Shown here piece by piece: positions 1 to 8,994 of a stretch of 64,000 bases of DNA. A program made the translations under genes and the position numbers. The notes under the pieces were generated by a model. That model made no database searches, was not told where the DNA came from, and was given only the letters and a program-made list of their open reading frames with translations. Positions within the stretch are counted from its first letter, which is position 1, and every line of letters starts with the position of its first letter. The stretch is from Primula veris (lineage: Eukaryota; Streptophyta; Magnoliopsida; Ericales; Primulaceae). The stretch is taken from the NCBI GenBank assembly GCA_963682055.1, contig OY821749.1, positions 23,443,631 to 23,507,630 on the forward strand. Direction: 5' to 3'.

Positions 1-2
1 TG

Positions 3-2702
3 TCACAAAACTGCTCGGAACTGTGGCATCGACGGTTGGGTCACATAAGTGAGAAGGGGATGAAGGTGTTAGTGAAGGACAGCAAACTTCCAGGCTTGAA
101 GTCTGTCAACCTCGACATGTGCGAAGGTTGCATCTTCGGGAAGCAGAAGAAAGTGAGCTTCCGGAAAGTTAAAAAAACTCCCAAGGAGGAGAAGCTAGCA
201 CTGGTCCACTCAGACGTATGGGGACCATCTCCAGTAACCTCACTGGGAGGATCTCAGTACTATGTGACCTTCATCGATGATTCGACGAGAAAAACATGGG
301 TCTACTTCTTAAAACACAAGTCTGAGGTGTTTAAGAAATTTCAAGAATAGAAGGCCATGGTCGAACTAGAGACCGGGAATAAACTCAAATGTTTGAGGTC
401 CGATAACGGCGGAGAGTACATTGATGCGAAGTTCGTAGAGTTCTGTGCTCAGAAAGGCATTCGAATGGATAAGACCATCTGAAGAACGCCACAGCAGAAT
501 GGCGTGGCCGAGCGAATGAACCGAACAATCAATGAGCGTGCTAGGAGTATGAGACTGCAAAATGGGTTGCCCAAAGCCTTGTGGGCACATGCAGTAAGCA
601 CGGCGATTAATCTCATTAACCGCGGACCCTCAGTGCCAATAGAGAGGAGAATTCCTGAGGAAGAGTGGATAGGAAAGCCTATCTCTTATGAACACTTGCG
701 AGTGTTCGGTTGTCTGTCATATATCCATGTCGACATAAATGATCGTACCAAGCTTGACTCGAAATCCAAAGTGTGTTACTTTGTGGGGTACGGTGGAGCT
801 GAGTTCGGATATCGCTTCTGGGATGGTCAAGCAAAGATGATCATTCGCAGTAAGGATGTCATCTTCAACGAAAGCATTTTGTATAAAGTTCGACAAAGTG
901 CAGTGGTGGAAGAAGATGCGCTCCCGTCCGAGGAAAGTGGTATGGTCGACATGAATGCGTTTCCAAGAACGGAGTTGGAAAATGACACTGAAGATGAGCC
1001 AGTGGTGCTCGACAACCGACCAGCAGATGCTGAAGAGGACGAGGAGCTGTCCCAAACTCCTCGACCTGAATTGGGCCGAGGTCAAAGCGAGAGGAGACCT
1101 CCTGCCCGATACTCACCTTCCCTGCATTACATATTGCTCAATGATGCAGGCGAGTCCGAAAGTAGAGAAGAAGCTCCGGAGCTGAAAGACTCGAGCAAGT
1201 GTGAGCTCGCGATGAAGGATGAGATGAAGTCACTTGAGAAGAATGTGACTTGGCAGTTAGCCGAATTACCCAAGGGGAAGAGGGCACTGAGCAATAAATG
1301 GGTGTTCCGACTGAAGAAGGAACAAGACGGCTCGAAACGGTATAAGGCACGATTAGTAGTCAAAGGATTCCAACAAAAGGCAGGAATTGACTACACCGAG
1401 ATCTTTTCACCAGTCGTAAAGATGACGACTATTCGGCTATTGTTGAGCATTGTTGTAAATGTGAATCTTTATCTTGAGCAGTTAGATGTGAAAACTGCCT
1501 TTCTCCATGGAGATCTTGAAGAAGAAATTTACATGCTCCAACCTGAAGGGTTTGCCGAAAAGGAAAAAGAGAAACTGGTCTGCAATCTGAGGAAAAGCTT
1601 GTACGGGCTAAAACAAGCACCACGACAGTGGTATAAGAAGTTTGACAGTTTCATGGTAGATACCGGGTTCGAAAAAAGTGATAGTGATCACTGCTATTTC
1701 GTGAAGAGATTTGCGAACTCTTCGTACGTCATACTACTGTTGTACGTAGATGACATGTTGCTCGCCGGGTCGAGCCTTGTTGAGATTAACAAGGTGAAGC
1801 AACAGTTGGCGAAACAATTCGAGATGAAAGATTTGGGTGCCGCAAATCAGATTGTCGGTATGAGGATTTCCCGAGGAAGGGACGGGTCTTTGTTTCTGTC
1901 GCAAGCCGTGTATGTGAAGAAAGTGTTGGCACGGTTTAGCATGAGTGATGCCAAAGCTGTAGGCTCACCGCTAGCCGCACACTTTAGCTTGTCCAAGAAA
2001 CAATCACCTGCAGACGAGGAAGGAAAGGATCGTACGTCAAACATACCCTACGCTTCAGCAATTGGTAGCTTGATGTACGCTATGGTGTGTATAATACCAG
2101 ACATTGCCCATGCAGTGGGAGTTGTCAGTCGTTACATGAGTAACCCAGGAAAGCACCATTGGGAAGCTGTGAAGTGGATATTGAGATATCTCTCGGGTAC
2201 CGTGAGTTCGACATTATGTTTCCGAAAGACCTTGGAAGGCCTGCACGGCTATATGGATGCTGACATGGCCGGTGATCTGAACAGCCGAAAGAGCACAACG
2301 GGATGTGTTTGTACCTACGGTGGTACTGCTGTGAGTTGGACATCTAAGCTGTAAAAGATTGTTGCATTGTTGACCACAGAGGCTGAGTACGTCACGGTGA
2401 CGGAAGCAAGCAAAAAGATGATTTGGTTGCAAGGTTTCTTAAAAGAGCTCGGTCAGAAAACTGACAAGGGAGTTCTGCACTGTGATAGTCAAAGTGCAGT
2501 TCAGCTAGGTAAGAATCCTGTATTCCACTCACGCACCAAGCACATACAGATTCGTTACCACTTTATCCGGCCTGTTCTAGAAGATGGAATCTTCACGCTA
2601 GAAAAGATTGAGGGTGCTAAGAACCCTGCCGATATGCTAACGAAGGCTGTTACAATCGACAAACTGAGGCTGTGTGCAACCTCAGTAGGACTCCGAGCTT
2701 GA
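3..2702 (+). pseudogene. copia pol polyprotein (integrase-RT-RNase H) with three nonsense codons
   Basis: One reading frame runs from position 3 to the stop at 2700-2702 and is interrupted only by TAG at 348-350, TGA at 480-482 and TAA at 2352-2354. Visible in order are the HHCC zinc finger of GAG-pre-integrase (LWHRRLGH near the start, CEGCIFGK near 118-141), the integrase core (HSDVWG, LRSDNGGEY, then the catalytic Glu in NGVAERMNRT), the copia RT (KARLVVKGF, QLDVKTAFLHGDL, LYVDDM near 1740-1757) and RNase H (TEAEY, HCDSQSAV, NPADMLTKA). Comparison with the conserved motifs suggests the stops replaced Trp, Arg and Gln codons by single transitions. The frame is otherwise open, so decay is recent, but no intact polyprotein can be made without readthrough. 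Gag and protease are outside the window. Confidence 0.92.
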
Positions 2703-2868
2703 GGCTCAAGGTCGCCGCTACATGAAGAATGAGCAACTCTGAAGAGTAATAATTATTATACAAGGATACCGATGGGAGTATTCTGCTCGGTGGAGCACAG
2801 TGAGTTCGGTGGTCGGGGATAATTGGAGTTTTTTTGAAGCACTCGACATTAGACTCCAAGTGGGAGAT

Positions 2869-3214
2869 TGTTAAGTTGTGGAGACAAATGAGATTTGACC
2901 ATGTTTTCTTATTATCCCATATCGGCTGGAATTGTAGTATGACCCACTAAAGGTTCTATTTATATGCCCCAATATCTTATATTTTAATTACAGCTACACA
3001 AACACCTTTATATATATTGTAAAGAGAGAGTTCTATTTGTGAGAGAACCATAGATTTGTGTTTAGTTAGATTACGTTTGTAATCCTCTTAATAATATTAA
3101 GTGTCACGTGTAGCGGCCCGGAGACGTAGCCAATTTGGGTGAACTCCGTTACCAAAGAGTGTGTGCTCGGTTTAATACTTCTGTCTTTCTTTGTGCTCGA
3201 CTGATTTACTAACA
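2869..3214 (+). repeat. 3' LTR of the Tork-like element
   Basis: Directly after the purine-rich tract, the sequence starts TGTTAAGTTGTGG. A matching TAACA end at 3210-3214 gives a 346-bp LTR with short inverted termini TGTTA/TAACA. A TATA-like box (ctatttatat) lies near 2956. The partner 5' LTR is outside the window, so the right end and the target duplication (ttatt at 3215-3219 would be one copy) cannot be confirmed. An alternative end is CA at 3231-3232. Confidence 0.55.
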
Positions 3215-3232
3215 TTATTGTGGTTATATTCA

Positions 3233-3891
3233 GTTCAAGACATAAACCCGCCAATATGGCTCACACGTATAAAATCTGGTAACACTGTTTTTAGATTGTT
3301 TTTAATTATGAAAAGAATTTTCTCGTGTTCTTCTACACTATTTTCTGATTGAGACTTTGTGATCTTGCAGGGGGAAGCTTTATGTTTTGAATAATCGTGG
3401 AGAGGTGTGGGAGTATGATGTGATCGGAAAGACCAAAGACACCTTTCGTGTTTCACCAAGAAAAATCGAATTAAACATTCTAGAACACTTGTGTTGTAAA
3501 CAATCCTATCTTATCACAATTGAAGATTCCTTAATTGTAGTTTTCCGAAACGGAACACAATATTTGAACTATGGTAGTACTGAATTTCGGGTTTTTGAGA
3601 TTGATATTGAGCATGGCGGATATAAAGAAGTGACAAATTTGGGGGGGTAAAGCAGTATTTGTAGGGCATAGTGCTACCTTGTCTATTGATACCGTTTGGT
3701 ACTCAGAATTGGTTCCTAATTCTATTTACTTTACTGATGATTGTTTTGAGCCGTACCTGAAAGAGACAGAGTGAGGGGGCATGAACATGGGTATCTATAC
3801 TTTGGAAGGCCAAATCGTGCGACCTCACTATAGTGGCGAATCATTGAGTTTAGTTTGCCCTCCGGTTTGGACTTTTCTAACTGGAAGATAA
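3233..3891 (+). pseudogene. DUF295-type F-box-associated protein, 3' fragment
   Basis: Reading from about 3371, after an apparent intron acceptor (ttgcag), the translation begins GKLYVLNNRGEVWEYDV and continues to TNLGG at 3648. After a shift at the seven-G run (3644-3650), a second frame reads KAVFVGHSATLSID, NSIYFTDDCFEPY and GGMNMGIYTLEG, ending near PPVWTF and a stop at 3889-3891. The order (..VFVG..., IYFTDD, G-M-GIY-LE, PPxW) is typical of plant DUF295/KIB1-like proteins. Damage comprises one frameshift and an in-frame TGA just before GGMNMG. The possible upstream exon, ending near 3281 with a gtaaca donor, abuts the copia LTR, which suggests the retroelement inserted in or beside the gene. 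The F-box part is not in the window. Confidence 0.75.
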
Positions 3892-4139
3892 TATATTTCC
3901 TAGTTAACTTCATTTAAAGCACTTGTGCTCTTTTCTAAACTTTCTTCTGTTTTTATTTTTAGTTTAAGATTTATTTATTTATCTCTTGTAGATGTAGTAC
4001 TAATGATTTTCTTAAACATGGATTTCTTAAGAATTACAAATATTCAGTTGGTGACTAGTATGTGTTAAAGCACAAATCATTGGCCTTTAGCCCTTCATTT
4101 GGAACTTTTAAAAAAAATACTACGTTTTGAAACTAAATA
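3892..4139. other. AT-rich spacer without a recognisable gene
   Basis: This is low-complexity AT-rich sequence between the DUF295 remnant and the inverted-repeat element. I see no conserved coding segment. Confidence 0.6.
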
Positions 4140-4452
4140 AACAAAAACATACCCAAATTTTTTTAGAAAAAATTAAGGATTGGACCATGAAAACAAAACT
4201 ATTTAAGAATTGGTTCGGCTATAAAATTTAATTAAGGATTGATCTATTATTTCTAAAACTAATTAAGTATTGGTCCATTACTCATTAAATATAAAACCTC
4301 TCTCAATTCTATTTATTTCATTTATCACTCTCTCTCTAAAAAAAAAAAAAAACACACACATAAAACTACCAACACAACCTCTCATCCGCCTCTGCCACTG
4401 CCGCCTCCCCCTTCCGTCGTCTCCCGACGCTACCCTCCACCGCCACATATCT

Positions 4453-4481
4453 TCTCTCTCCCTCTCTCTCTATATATATAC

Positions 4482-4513
<32 letters not shown>

Positions 4514-4575
4514 ATATATATACATATATATATACATATCTATATATGTGTGTCTATGTATATATCTATATAAAT
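4453..4575. repeat. Compound TC / TATG / TA microsatellite
   Basis: A (CT)n run is followed by repeated tatatg and tatata units to about 4575. It accounts for the short open frame that crosses it. Confidence 0.9.
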
Positions 4576-4689
4576 AGGATACCAAATATCTTTTTGAATC
4601 TTGCTGGCCTAAACAACTCCAATAGCTATTTTTGAATCTTGAATCTTGGAGTAAACAAATCCAACGTTGCTGGCGTTGCTCGAGTTTTT

Positions 4690-4935
4690 TAATAATATAT
4701 TTTTCATACTGTTTATTTTTCAGACTTTTTTTAATTAATTTATTTTACAGACTGTTTTTTATTTAATTTATTTTTCAGACTGTTTTTTAATTGTTTTTAT
4801 TTTTCAGACTGTTTTTTATTTAATTTATTTTTCAGAATGTTTATTTTTCAGGCTGTTTTTTAATTGTTTTTATTTTTCAGACTGTTTTTTATTTAATTTA
4901 TTTTCAGACTGTTTTTTTAATTGTTTGGTTGCAGC
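4690..4935. repeat. Imperfect tandem array of a ~30-bp unit with core cagactgttttt
   Basis: About seven degenerate units of the type tttattttcagactgtttttta follow one another. The same core recurs at 5835-6085. Confidence 0.8.
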
Positions 4936-5593
4936 TTTTTGTATCATGAATCGGACAAATTTATCTTCTGCTAAAAAAAGCTTATATCCCTTTCAGTAAA
5001 AAAAGAATCAGAAAAGTTTAGCCAATTTAGTTAATTAAACATTGTAGTATGACTTGAAACTAGAAAGCAAAAGAAATAAAAAGTTTGCAATCTACAGCCA
5101 ACCAACCAAGGTCTTAGTTGATTAAATGTACTGCATTTGAGTTTTTATAGACAAAAAAAAAAAACTATATAAATTACTGGGTATTTAGTTTGTACTTTTA
5201 TTGCTATAAAGGCTTCTTCAGTTGTATCTCTTAGGCTTAGTTTTATTATTTTCCTGGTAAGCGACGTTTGATTTAGTTTGTCAGGAACTGATACTTCCTA
5301 TTGTAGCCTGATTTATCCAAAAGTTTCAATTAAGTGAACCAGTTTGTTTCTCATTCTAAAATAAGTCAGCTTAGTTGCTTAAAATCGCGACCAGATAATA
5401 TCTAATTACCAGTATCTTGATTCATAATTTTCTTGAGTCACGACTTTTTCGCCTGACAATTTTGTTCACTTAACAGTTAACAACCCCAAGTGTTGCTCAC
5501 ACTTTTTGCTGCTGATTCTTGGAGAAGTTATTAACGAATGACCTATGCTTATCGTGTGTTAAATATCATTTCTAACTTATAGTTATTTTGCAG

Positions 5594-5785
5594 CTAATTA
5601 CCAATGACAAGTTCAAGAGTGTAATTCATATAGTTATGTTGAGAAAAAAAGGATCAGCAGCCAGAGTCTCAGTTGCAAGCTTCTTTGGGCCAAATGGGAA
5701 TAGAGTTTATGGACCAATAAAAGAGCTTATATCTGAGGAACACCCTCCTCTTTATAAGGAAGTGACAATGGATGGAACAAGTTAA
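5594..5785 (+). pseudogene. 2-oxoglutarate/Fe(II) dioxygenase, C-terminal exon fragment
   Basis: After a good acceptor (ttattttgcag, ending 5593) the frame reads LITNDKFKSVIHIVML, then ARVSVASFF and YGPIKELISEEHPPLYKEV, stopping at 5783-5785. This matches the last exon of plant 2OG-dioxygenases, particularly the ACC-oxidase-homologue / deacetoxyvindoline-4-hydroxylase group. The second iron-binding His (VIH) and the RxS motif that binds 2-oxoglutarate are kept. The usual stretch between KEV and DGTS is shortened, and no upstream exon with HxD is visible. It sits inside the inverted-repeat element between two arrays of the cagactg motif, so I read it as captured sequence rather than a working gene. 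The identity is sure; that it is non-functional is inference. Confidence 0.8.
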
Positions 5786-5834
5786 TACTCACTATGCAAC
5801 AAAAGGGGTCGATAAGGCCTTTTCAGTTAAGGCA

Positions 5835-6085
5835 TTTTCAACAAGTTCAGACTGTTTTTAAAATAGTTTCAGACTGTTTTTAAAATGACTTAAAAAAGTT
5901 CAGACTGTTTTTGGTTCATACTGTTTTTGGTTCAGACTGTTTTTAAAATGACTTAAAAAAGTTCAGACTAATTTTGGTTCAGACTGTTTTTGGTTCAGAC
6001 TGTTTTTAAAATGACTTAAAATGGTTCAGACTGTTTTTAAAATGACTTAAAATAGTTCAGACTGTTTTTGGTTCAGAATTTTTTT
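5835..6085. repeat. Second array of cagactgttttt motifs
   Basis: About nine spaced copies of gttcagactgttttt alternate with aaaatgacttaaaa. The core is the same as in the 4690-4935 array, so the two arrays flank the captured exon. Confidence 0.8.
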
Positions 6086-6365
6086 TTTTTGCGTTTTTGG
6101 ATTTTTGTTGATTTTAGATTTTTGTTGATTTTATGAATTTTATTTTTTTGGGGGATTTTTAAAAAAAAAAATCATATTTTTTCGGGGTTTTGCCTCTTTT
6201 AATTTTTTTTTGCATTTTTTCATATTTTTTCATTTTTGCATTTTTATTTTCTGGAATTTTGTTATTTTTTCTGATTTTTTACATTTTTATTGGTTAGTTG
6301 GGGGAAATGGACCAATTCTTAATTAGTTTCAGTTTCATGAACCAATTCTTAAATACTTTTGTTTT

Positions 6366-7613
6366 TGTTGAACGTAGAGTTCAATAATGATTTTGATTAT
6401 AACTTTGATTATGTTTTTAATGATTTTACGATTTTACGATTTTACTATATCTCTATTTCGTTGATATAATGCTTGTTTTTTCCAAAGAAGAGAAAATGTA
6501 GATTTCAGGTTTTTAAATGATAGAGCATTCGATAACGAAGCCATAGGTTCAAGCGGAACCAAAATCGGAGCTAAAACGAAGAAGTTATGAGCATTCGAAG
6601 ATTTACGAGACCAGGATTACAGACGACCGATCGACTGGACAAAAACGACCGATCGTTTTTGGTCCAAATTCTTCCAGAGAGCACGTCGAAAAAACGACCG
6701 ATCGAAACTCAGAAACGACCGATTGTTTTATGGAAAACGACCGATCGACTGTAGAAAACGACCGATCGTTTTCTACAGAATTCGAAAACAGCTTTTCAGC
6801 TTTTTCTGGAAAATAGCTTAAAACAGCCTCAACCACTTCTAACGGTCATAACCCAGAAAAACAGACCTCTGGTCTATATATACAAGCTCAATCTCTCTTC
6901 CAAAATACCAATCTATTATCCAAATACCTCTTTCAATAAAAACCCAATTTATCACCATTTTGGGGAAAATATTCGAAAAAGAGGAAATCAAAGAAGAAAG
7001 AGATTCAAGCTCGATCATCATCAACAACTCACAAATTAGCTTTTTAAGAAGCAATTAGAATAGTGAGTGTAGTTACATTTTTGTAACAAAACTTGTATCG
7101 AGTGTTTTATAAACTCATTTGTGAGCGAGTGAACGGGTAGAGGCTTTGTAAGCAAGTGAAGCTTAAAAGCTCTAGGTTTTTCATTCGGGTACTCATAAAT
7201 TGAGGGGGAGTCGTAGACTCGTAGACGTGTTCTCTTGCACTTGTATCAAGAGTAGGAACCTCGGGTAGAGGGTGAGCCAATCGGTCGATTGAGCTCGATA
7301 GGGTTTGTAAAATCCGGAAGAAACATTTTAGTGAAATACTCGGTAGTACCGAGGAGAGGACGTAGGCGCGTTTGCCGAACCTCTATAAATCACGGTGTCA
7401 TTTTCTTCCCTTACTTTTACTTTCCGCAACTTATATTCTTGCGTATTTATTGCTTGCGTTTAGTTATTTTAGCAATTTATTAACTCTTGTTAAAACGCTT
7501 AAACTTAGAATTGCATAAGTTGGGTGTTAGTTGCTTAGAATTTTTAATTAGGCGAAAATCGCCATAAACCTTATTCACCCCCCCTCTAAGGTTTAGCCGC
7601 ACCGGGGCCAACA
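6366..7613 (+). mobile_element. Solo LTR (SIRE/Maximus-like copia), copy 1
   Basis: It begins TGTTGAACGTAGAG and ends CCCCCCTCTAAGG...GGCCAACA, giving terminal TGTTG/CAACA. The end motif and the ggttcaagcggaacc, tgagggggag and cggtagtaccgag blocks recur in the solo LTR at 61393-62554. No internal domain follows. The neighbouring pentamers gtttt (6361-6365) and atttt (7614-7618) fit a target duplication with one mismatch. It interrupts the right arm of the inverted-repeat element, so it is younger than that element. Confidence 0.8.
6620..6780. repeat. Cluster of aacgaccgatcg motifs in LTR copy 1
   Basis: Six occurrences of (a)acgaccgatcg, one with a single change (gaccgattg), fall within 160 bp of the LTR upstream part. 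A comparable cluster is found in the second solo LTR. Confidence 0.85.
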
Positions 7614-7669
7614 ATTTTCATGGTCCAATCCAAAATTTACCCCAATTTTTAATTAACAAAAACATACCA

Positions 7670-8005
7670 AAAAGTTCATACACTAATTTGTATATTTCAT
7701 ACACTTATTCAAAAAGTTCATACCGTTATTTCAGAAGTTCATATCCTAATTTGTATATTTTCATACTATTATTCTAAAAGTTTATACTGTTATTTCAAAA
7801 GTTTATACCCTAATTGTATATTTTCATATTATTATTCCAAAAGTTCATAACTTAATTCGTAGAGTTCGCTCTTATTTTCAAAGTTTATACCCCAATTTAC
7901 AGAATTCATATCCTTATTTACATAATTTATATTCATAATTTTCAACTCCATACCATTAATTCACGTAATTTATACACTTATTTTTTAACCTTATACACTA
8001 GTTAA
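7670..8005. repeat. Degenerate tandem repeats of aaagttcatac..ttatt
   Basis: An AT-rich stretch is built from imperfect units of about 35-40 bp carrying agttcatac, cctaatttgtata and ttcatactattattc. It has no coding potential. Confidence 0.65.
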
Positions 8006-8165
8006 CATATTCAGCATTTGTCCGTCCTCCGATTTTGAACTATCACGTCCTCGTCGTGTGGCTCTACTTTGACGACCGCATCTCCGTCGGCATCAATTTT
8101 GAGTTTTCGACCTCGCTCTACACGTTCCCCGTTCACTCCGATAGATGTCTCTGTTTCAATCTCCA
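8006..8165. other. Less AT-rich segment, origin unknown
   Basis: This short stretch (ccgtcctccgattttgaac, then cctcgtcgtgtggctc) is distinctly richer in GC than its surroundings and could be a gene-derived fragment. I cannot assign it to a family. Confidence 0.3.
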
Positions 8166-8478
8166 CCGAATAGAGAGATCGGAGAGAGAAAAAGAGTGAT
8201 GAGGAGAGAGATCAAAAAGAGATAGAGGATGAGAGAGATCGGAATGATGAGAAATCGGAGAGAGAGAATGGGGAGAAGAGAAAGATTGAAGAAAGTAAGA
8301 AAACGGAGGAGAGAGTGATAAGAAGGAGGAGAGAGAGTGAGAGAAGGAAAGAGAGATCAGAAAAAATAGAGCAATGAGCACAAATTGGAGAGAGCGAGAA
8401 AGAGTAGGAGAGAGAGATCGGAGAGAGGGAATGAGGAGAGATAGATTGGAAAGATAGTGATAATAGGAGAGATATAGG
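8166..8478. repeat. Polypurine tract (gagagatcggagag-type)
   Basis: About 310 bp of almost uninterrupted purine on the + strand is built from gagagatcggagag and related words. The open frame on the minus strand (Ser/Leu-rich) is a by-product of this composition. Confidence 0.85.
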
Positions 8479-8908
8479 AAATAAATCATGAGTGAATGCG
8501 TTTTTTTATTTTTTATTAATTATTAATGCAATCTATGTTTTTGATAATTTAATTTTTGATGATATGTTTTTGTTAATATAATCATTGTAATGTATGTTTA
8601 CGTTAATTGCCCCATTAATTGATGATTAATTCCCATGCCATATGAGCTTTCCCGATCACCCTACAACACTAAATTAAGCAATACTGCTTAATTAGATGGA
8701 TTATATTTGTTCAGTCTATTAAACTATTAGTTAGTAGTATAATTGAAAGACGGAAATGTTAATTAAATGATTGTTTATTCCATCTTGCTTCTTTTATTAA
8801 AATCTTTTAAATTGAGGAGCATGATTATATAGTTAATGAGGACTAAAAAGGACTCACATTGGAATAATTAGAATTTTTAACAGTTCTCTTTAGGATAAAC
8901 CTAATTTT
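8479..8908. other. AT-rich intergenic sequence, nothing recognised
   Basis: I see no conserved coding segment, RNA gene or clear repeat here. Confidence 0.6.
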
Positions 8909-8994
8909 TACTCCCTCCGTTCCAAGAATAAAGTCTTGTTTAATGTATAAATTTGTACTTGAAAGAAGACTGTAATTCTGAGACGGATGTGGTA
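8909..8994. mobile_element. Stowaway-like MITE
   Basis: The left end TA-CTCCCTCCGTTCCAAGAAT pairs with a degenerate right end aattctgagacggatgtgg-TA. Flanking TA dinucleotides (8909-8910, 8993-8994) fit the mariner/Stowaway target duplication. The internal sequence is only about 82 bp, shorter than most family members. Confidence 0.7.

Larger units (their letters stand above)
1..3214 (+). mobile_element. 3' half of a Ty1/copia (Tork/Tnt1-like) LTR retrotransposon
   Basis: The window opens inside the polyprotein. Domain order is GAG-pre-integrase, integrase, reverse transcriptase, RNase H, a polypurine-like tract (aagtgggaga, just before 2869) and a 3' LTR. Integrase upstream of RT is diagnostic of copia. 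The RT and integrase motifs read most like the Tork/Tnt1 lineage. The 5' LTR, gag and protease lie outside the window. The right boundary is taken from a TGTTA...TAACA LTR and is less certain than the coding identity. Confidence 0.9.
4140..7668. mobile_element. Inverted-repeat (Pack-TIR-like) element with captured exon and nested solo LTR
   Basis: A left arm (about 4167-4280, containing ggattggaccatg and aagaattggttc) recurs in inverted orientation on the right, split into 6308-6365 and 7614-7637 by a solo LTR. The whole is bounded by an identical 14-bp direct repeat, AACAAAAACATACC, at 4140-4153 and 7655-7668. Without the solo LTR the element would be about 2.25 kb. Inside are a microsatellite, two arrays of a CAGACTGTTTTT motif and a 2OG dioxygenase exon fragment. 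Gene capture between terminal inverted repeats suggests a Pack-MULE-like or other non-autonomous DNA transposon. The 14-bp duplication is longer than the usual 9-11 bp of MULEs, so the class is unsettled. No transposase is visible. Confidence 0.5.

Noticed and set aside
4270..4635. 121-residue open frame on the + strand
   Set aside because: It runs through poly-A and the TATG/TA microsatellite, giving Tyr-Ile-Cys repeats, with no family resemblance.
6603..7054. Minus-strand open frames inside LTR copy 1, and 61559-61825 in LTR copy 2
   Set aside because: They cross the aacgaccgatcg cluster and are not conserved as protein between the two LTRs.
8133..8489. 118-residue Ser/Leu-rich open frame on the minus strand
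   Set aside because: It is the complement of the polypurine tract; composition alone keeps it open.
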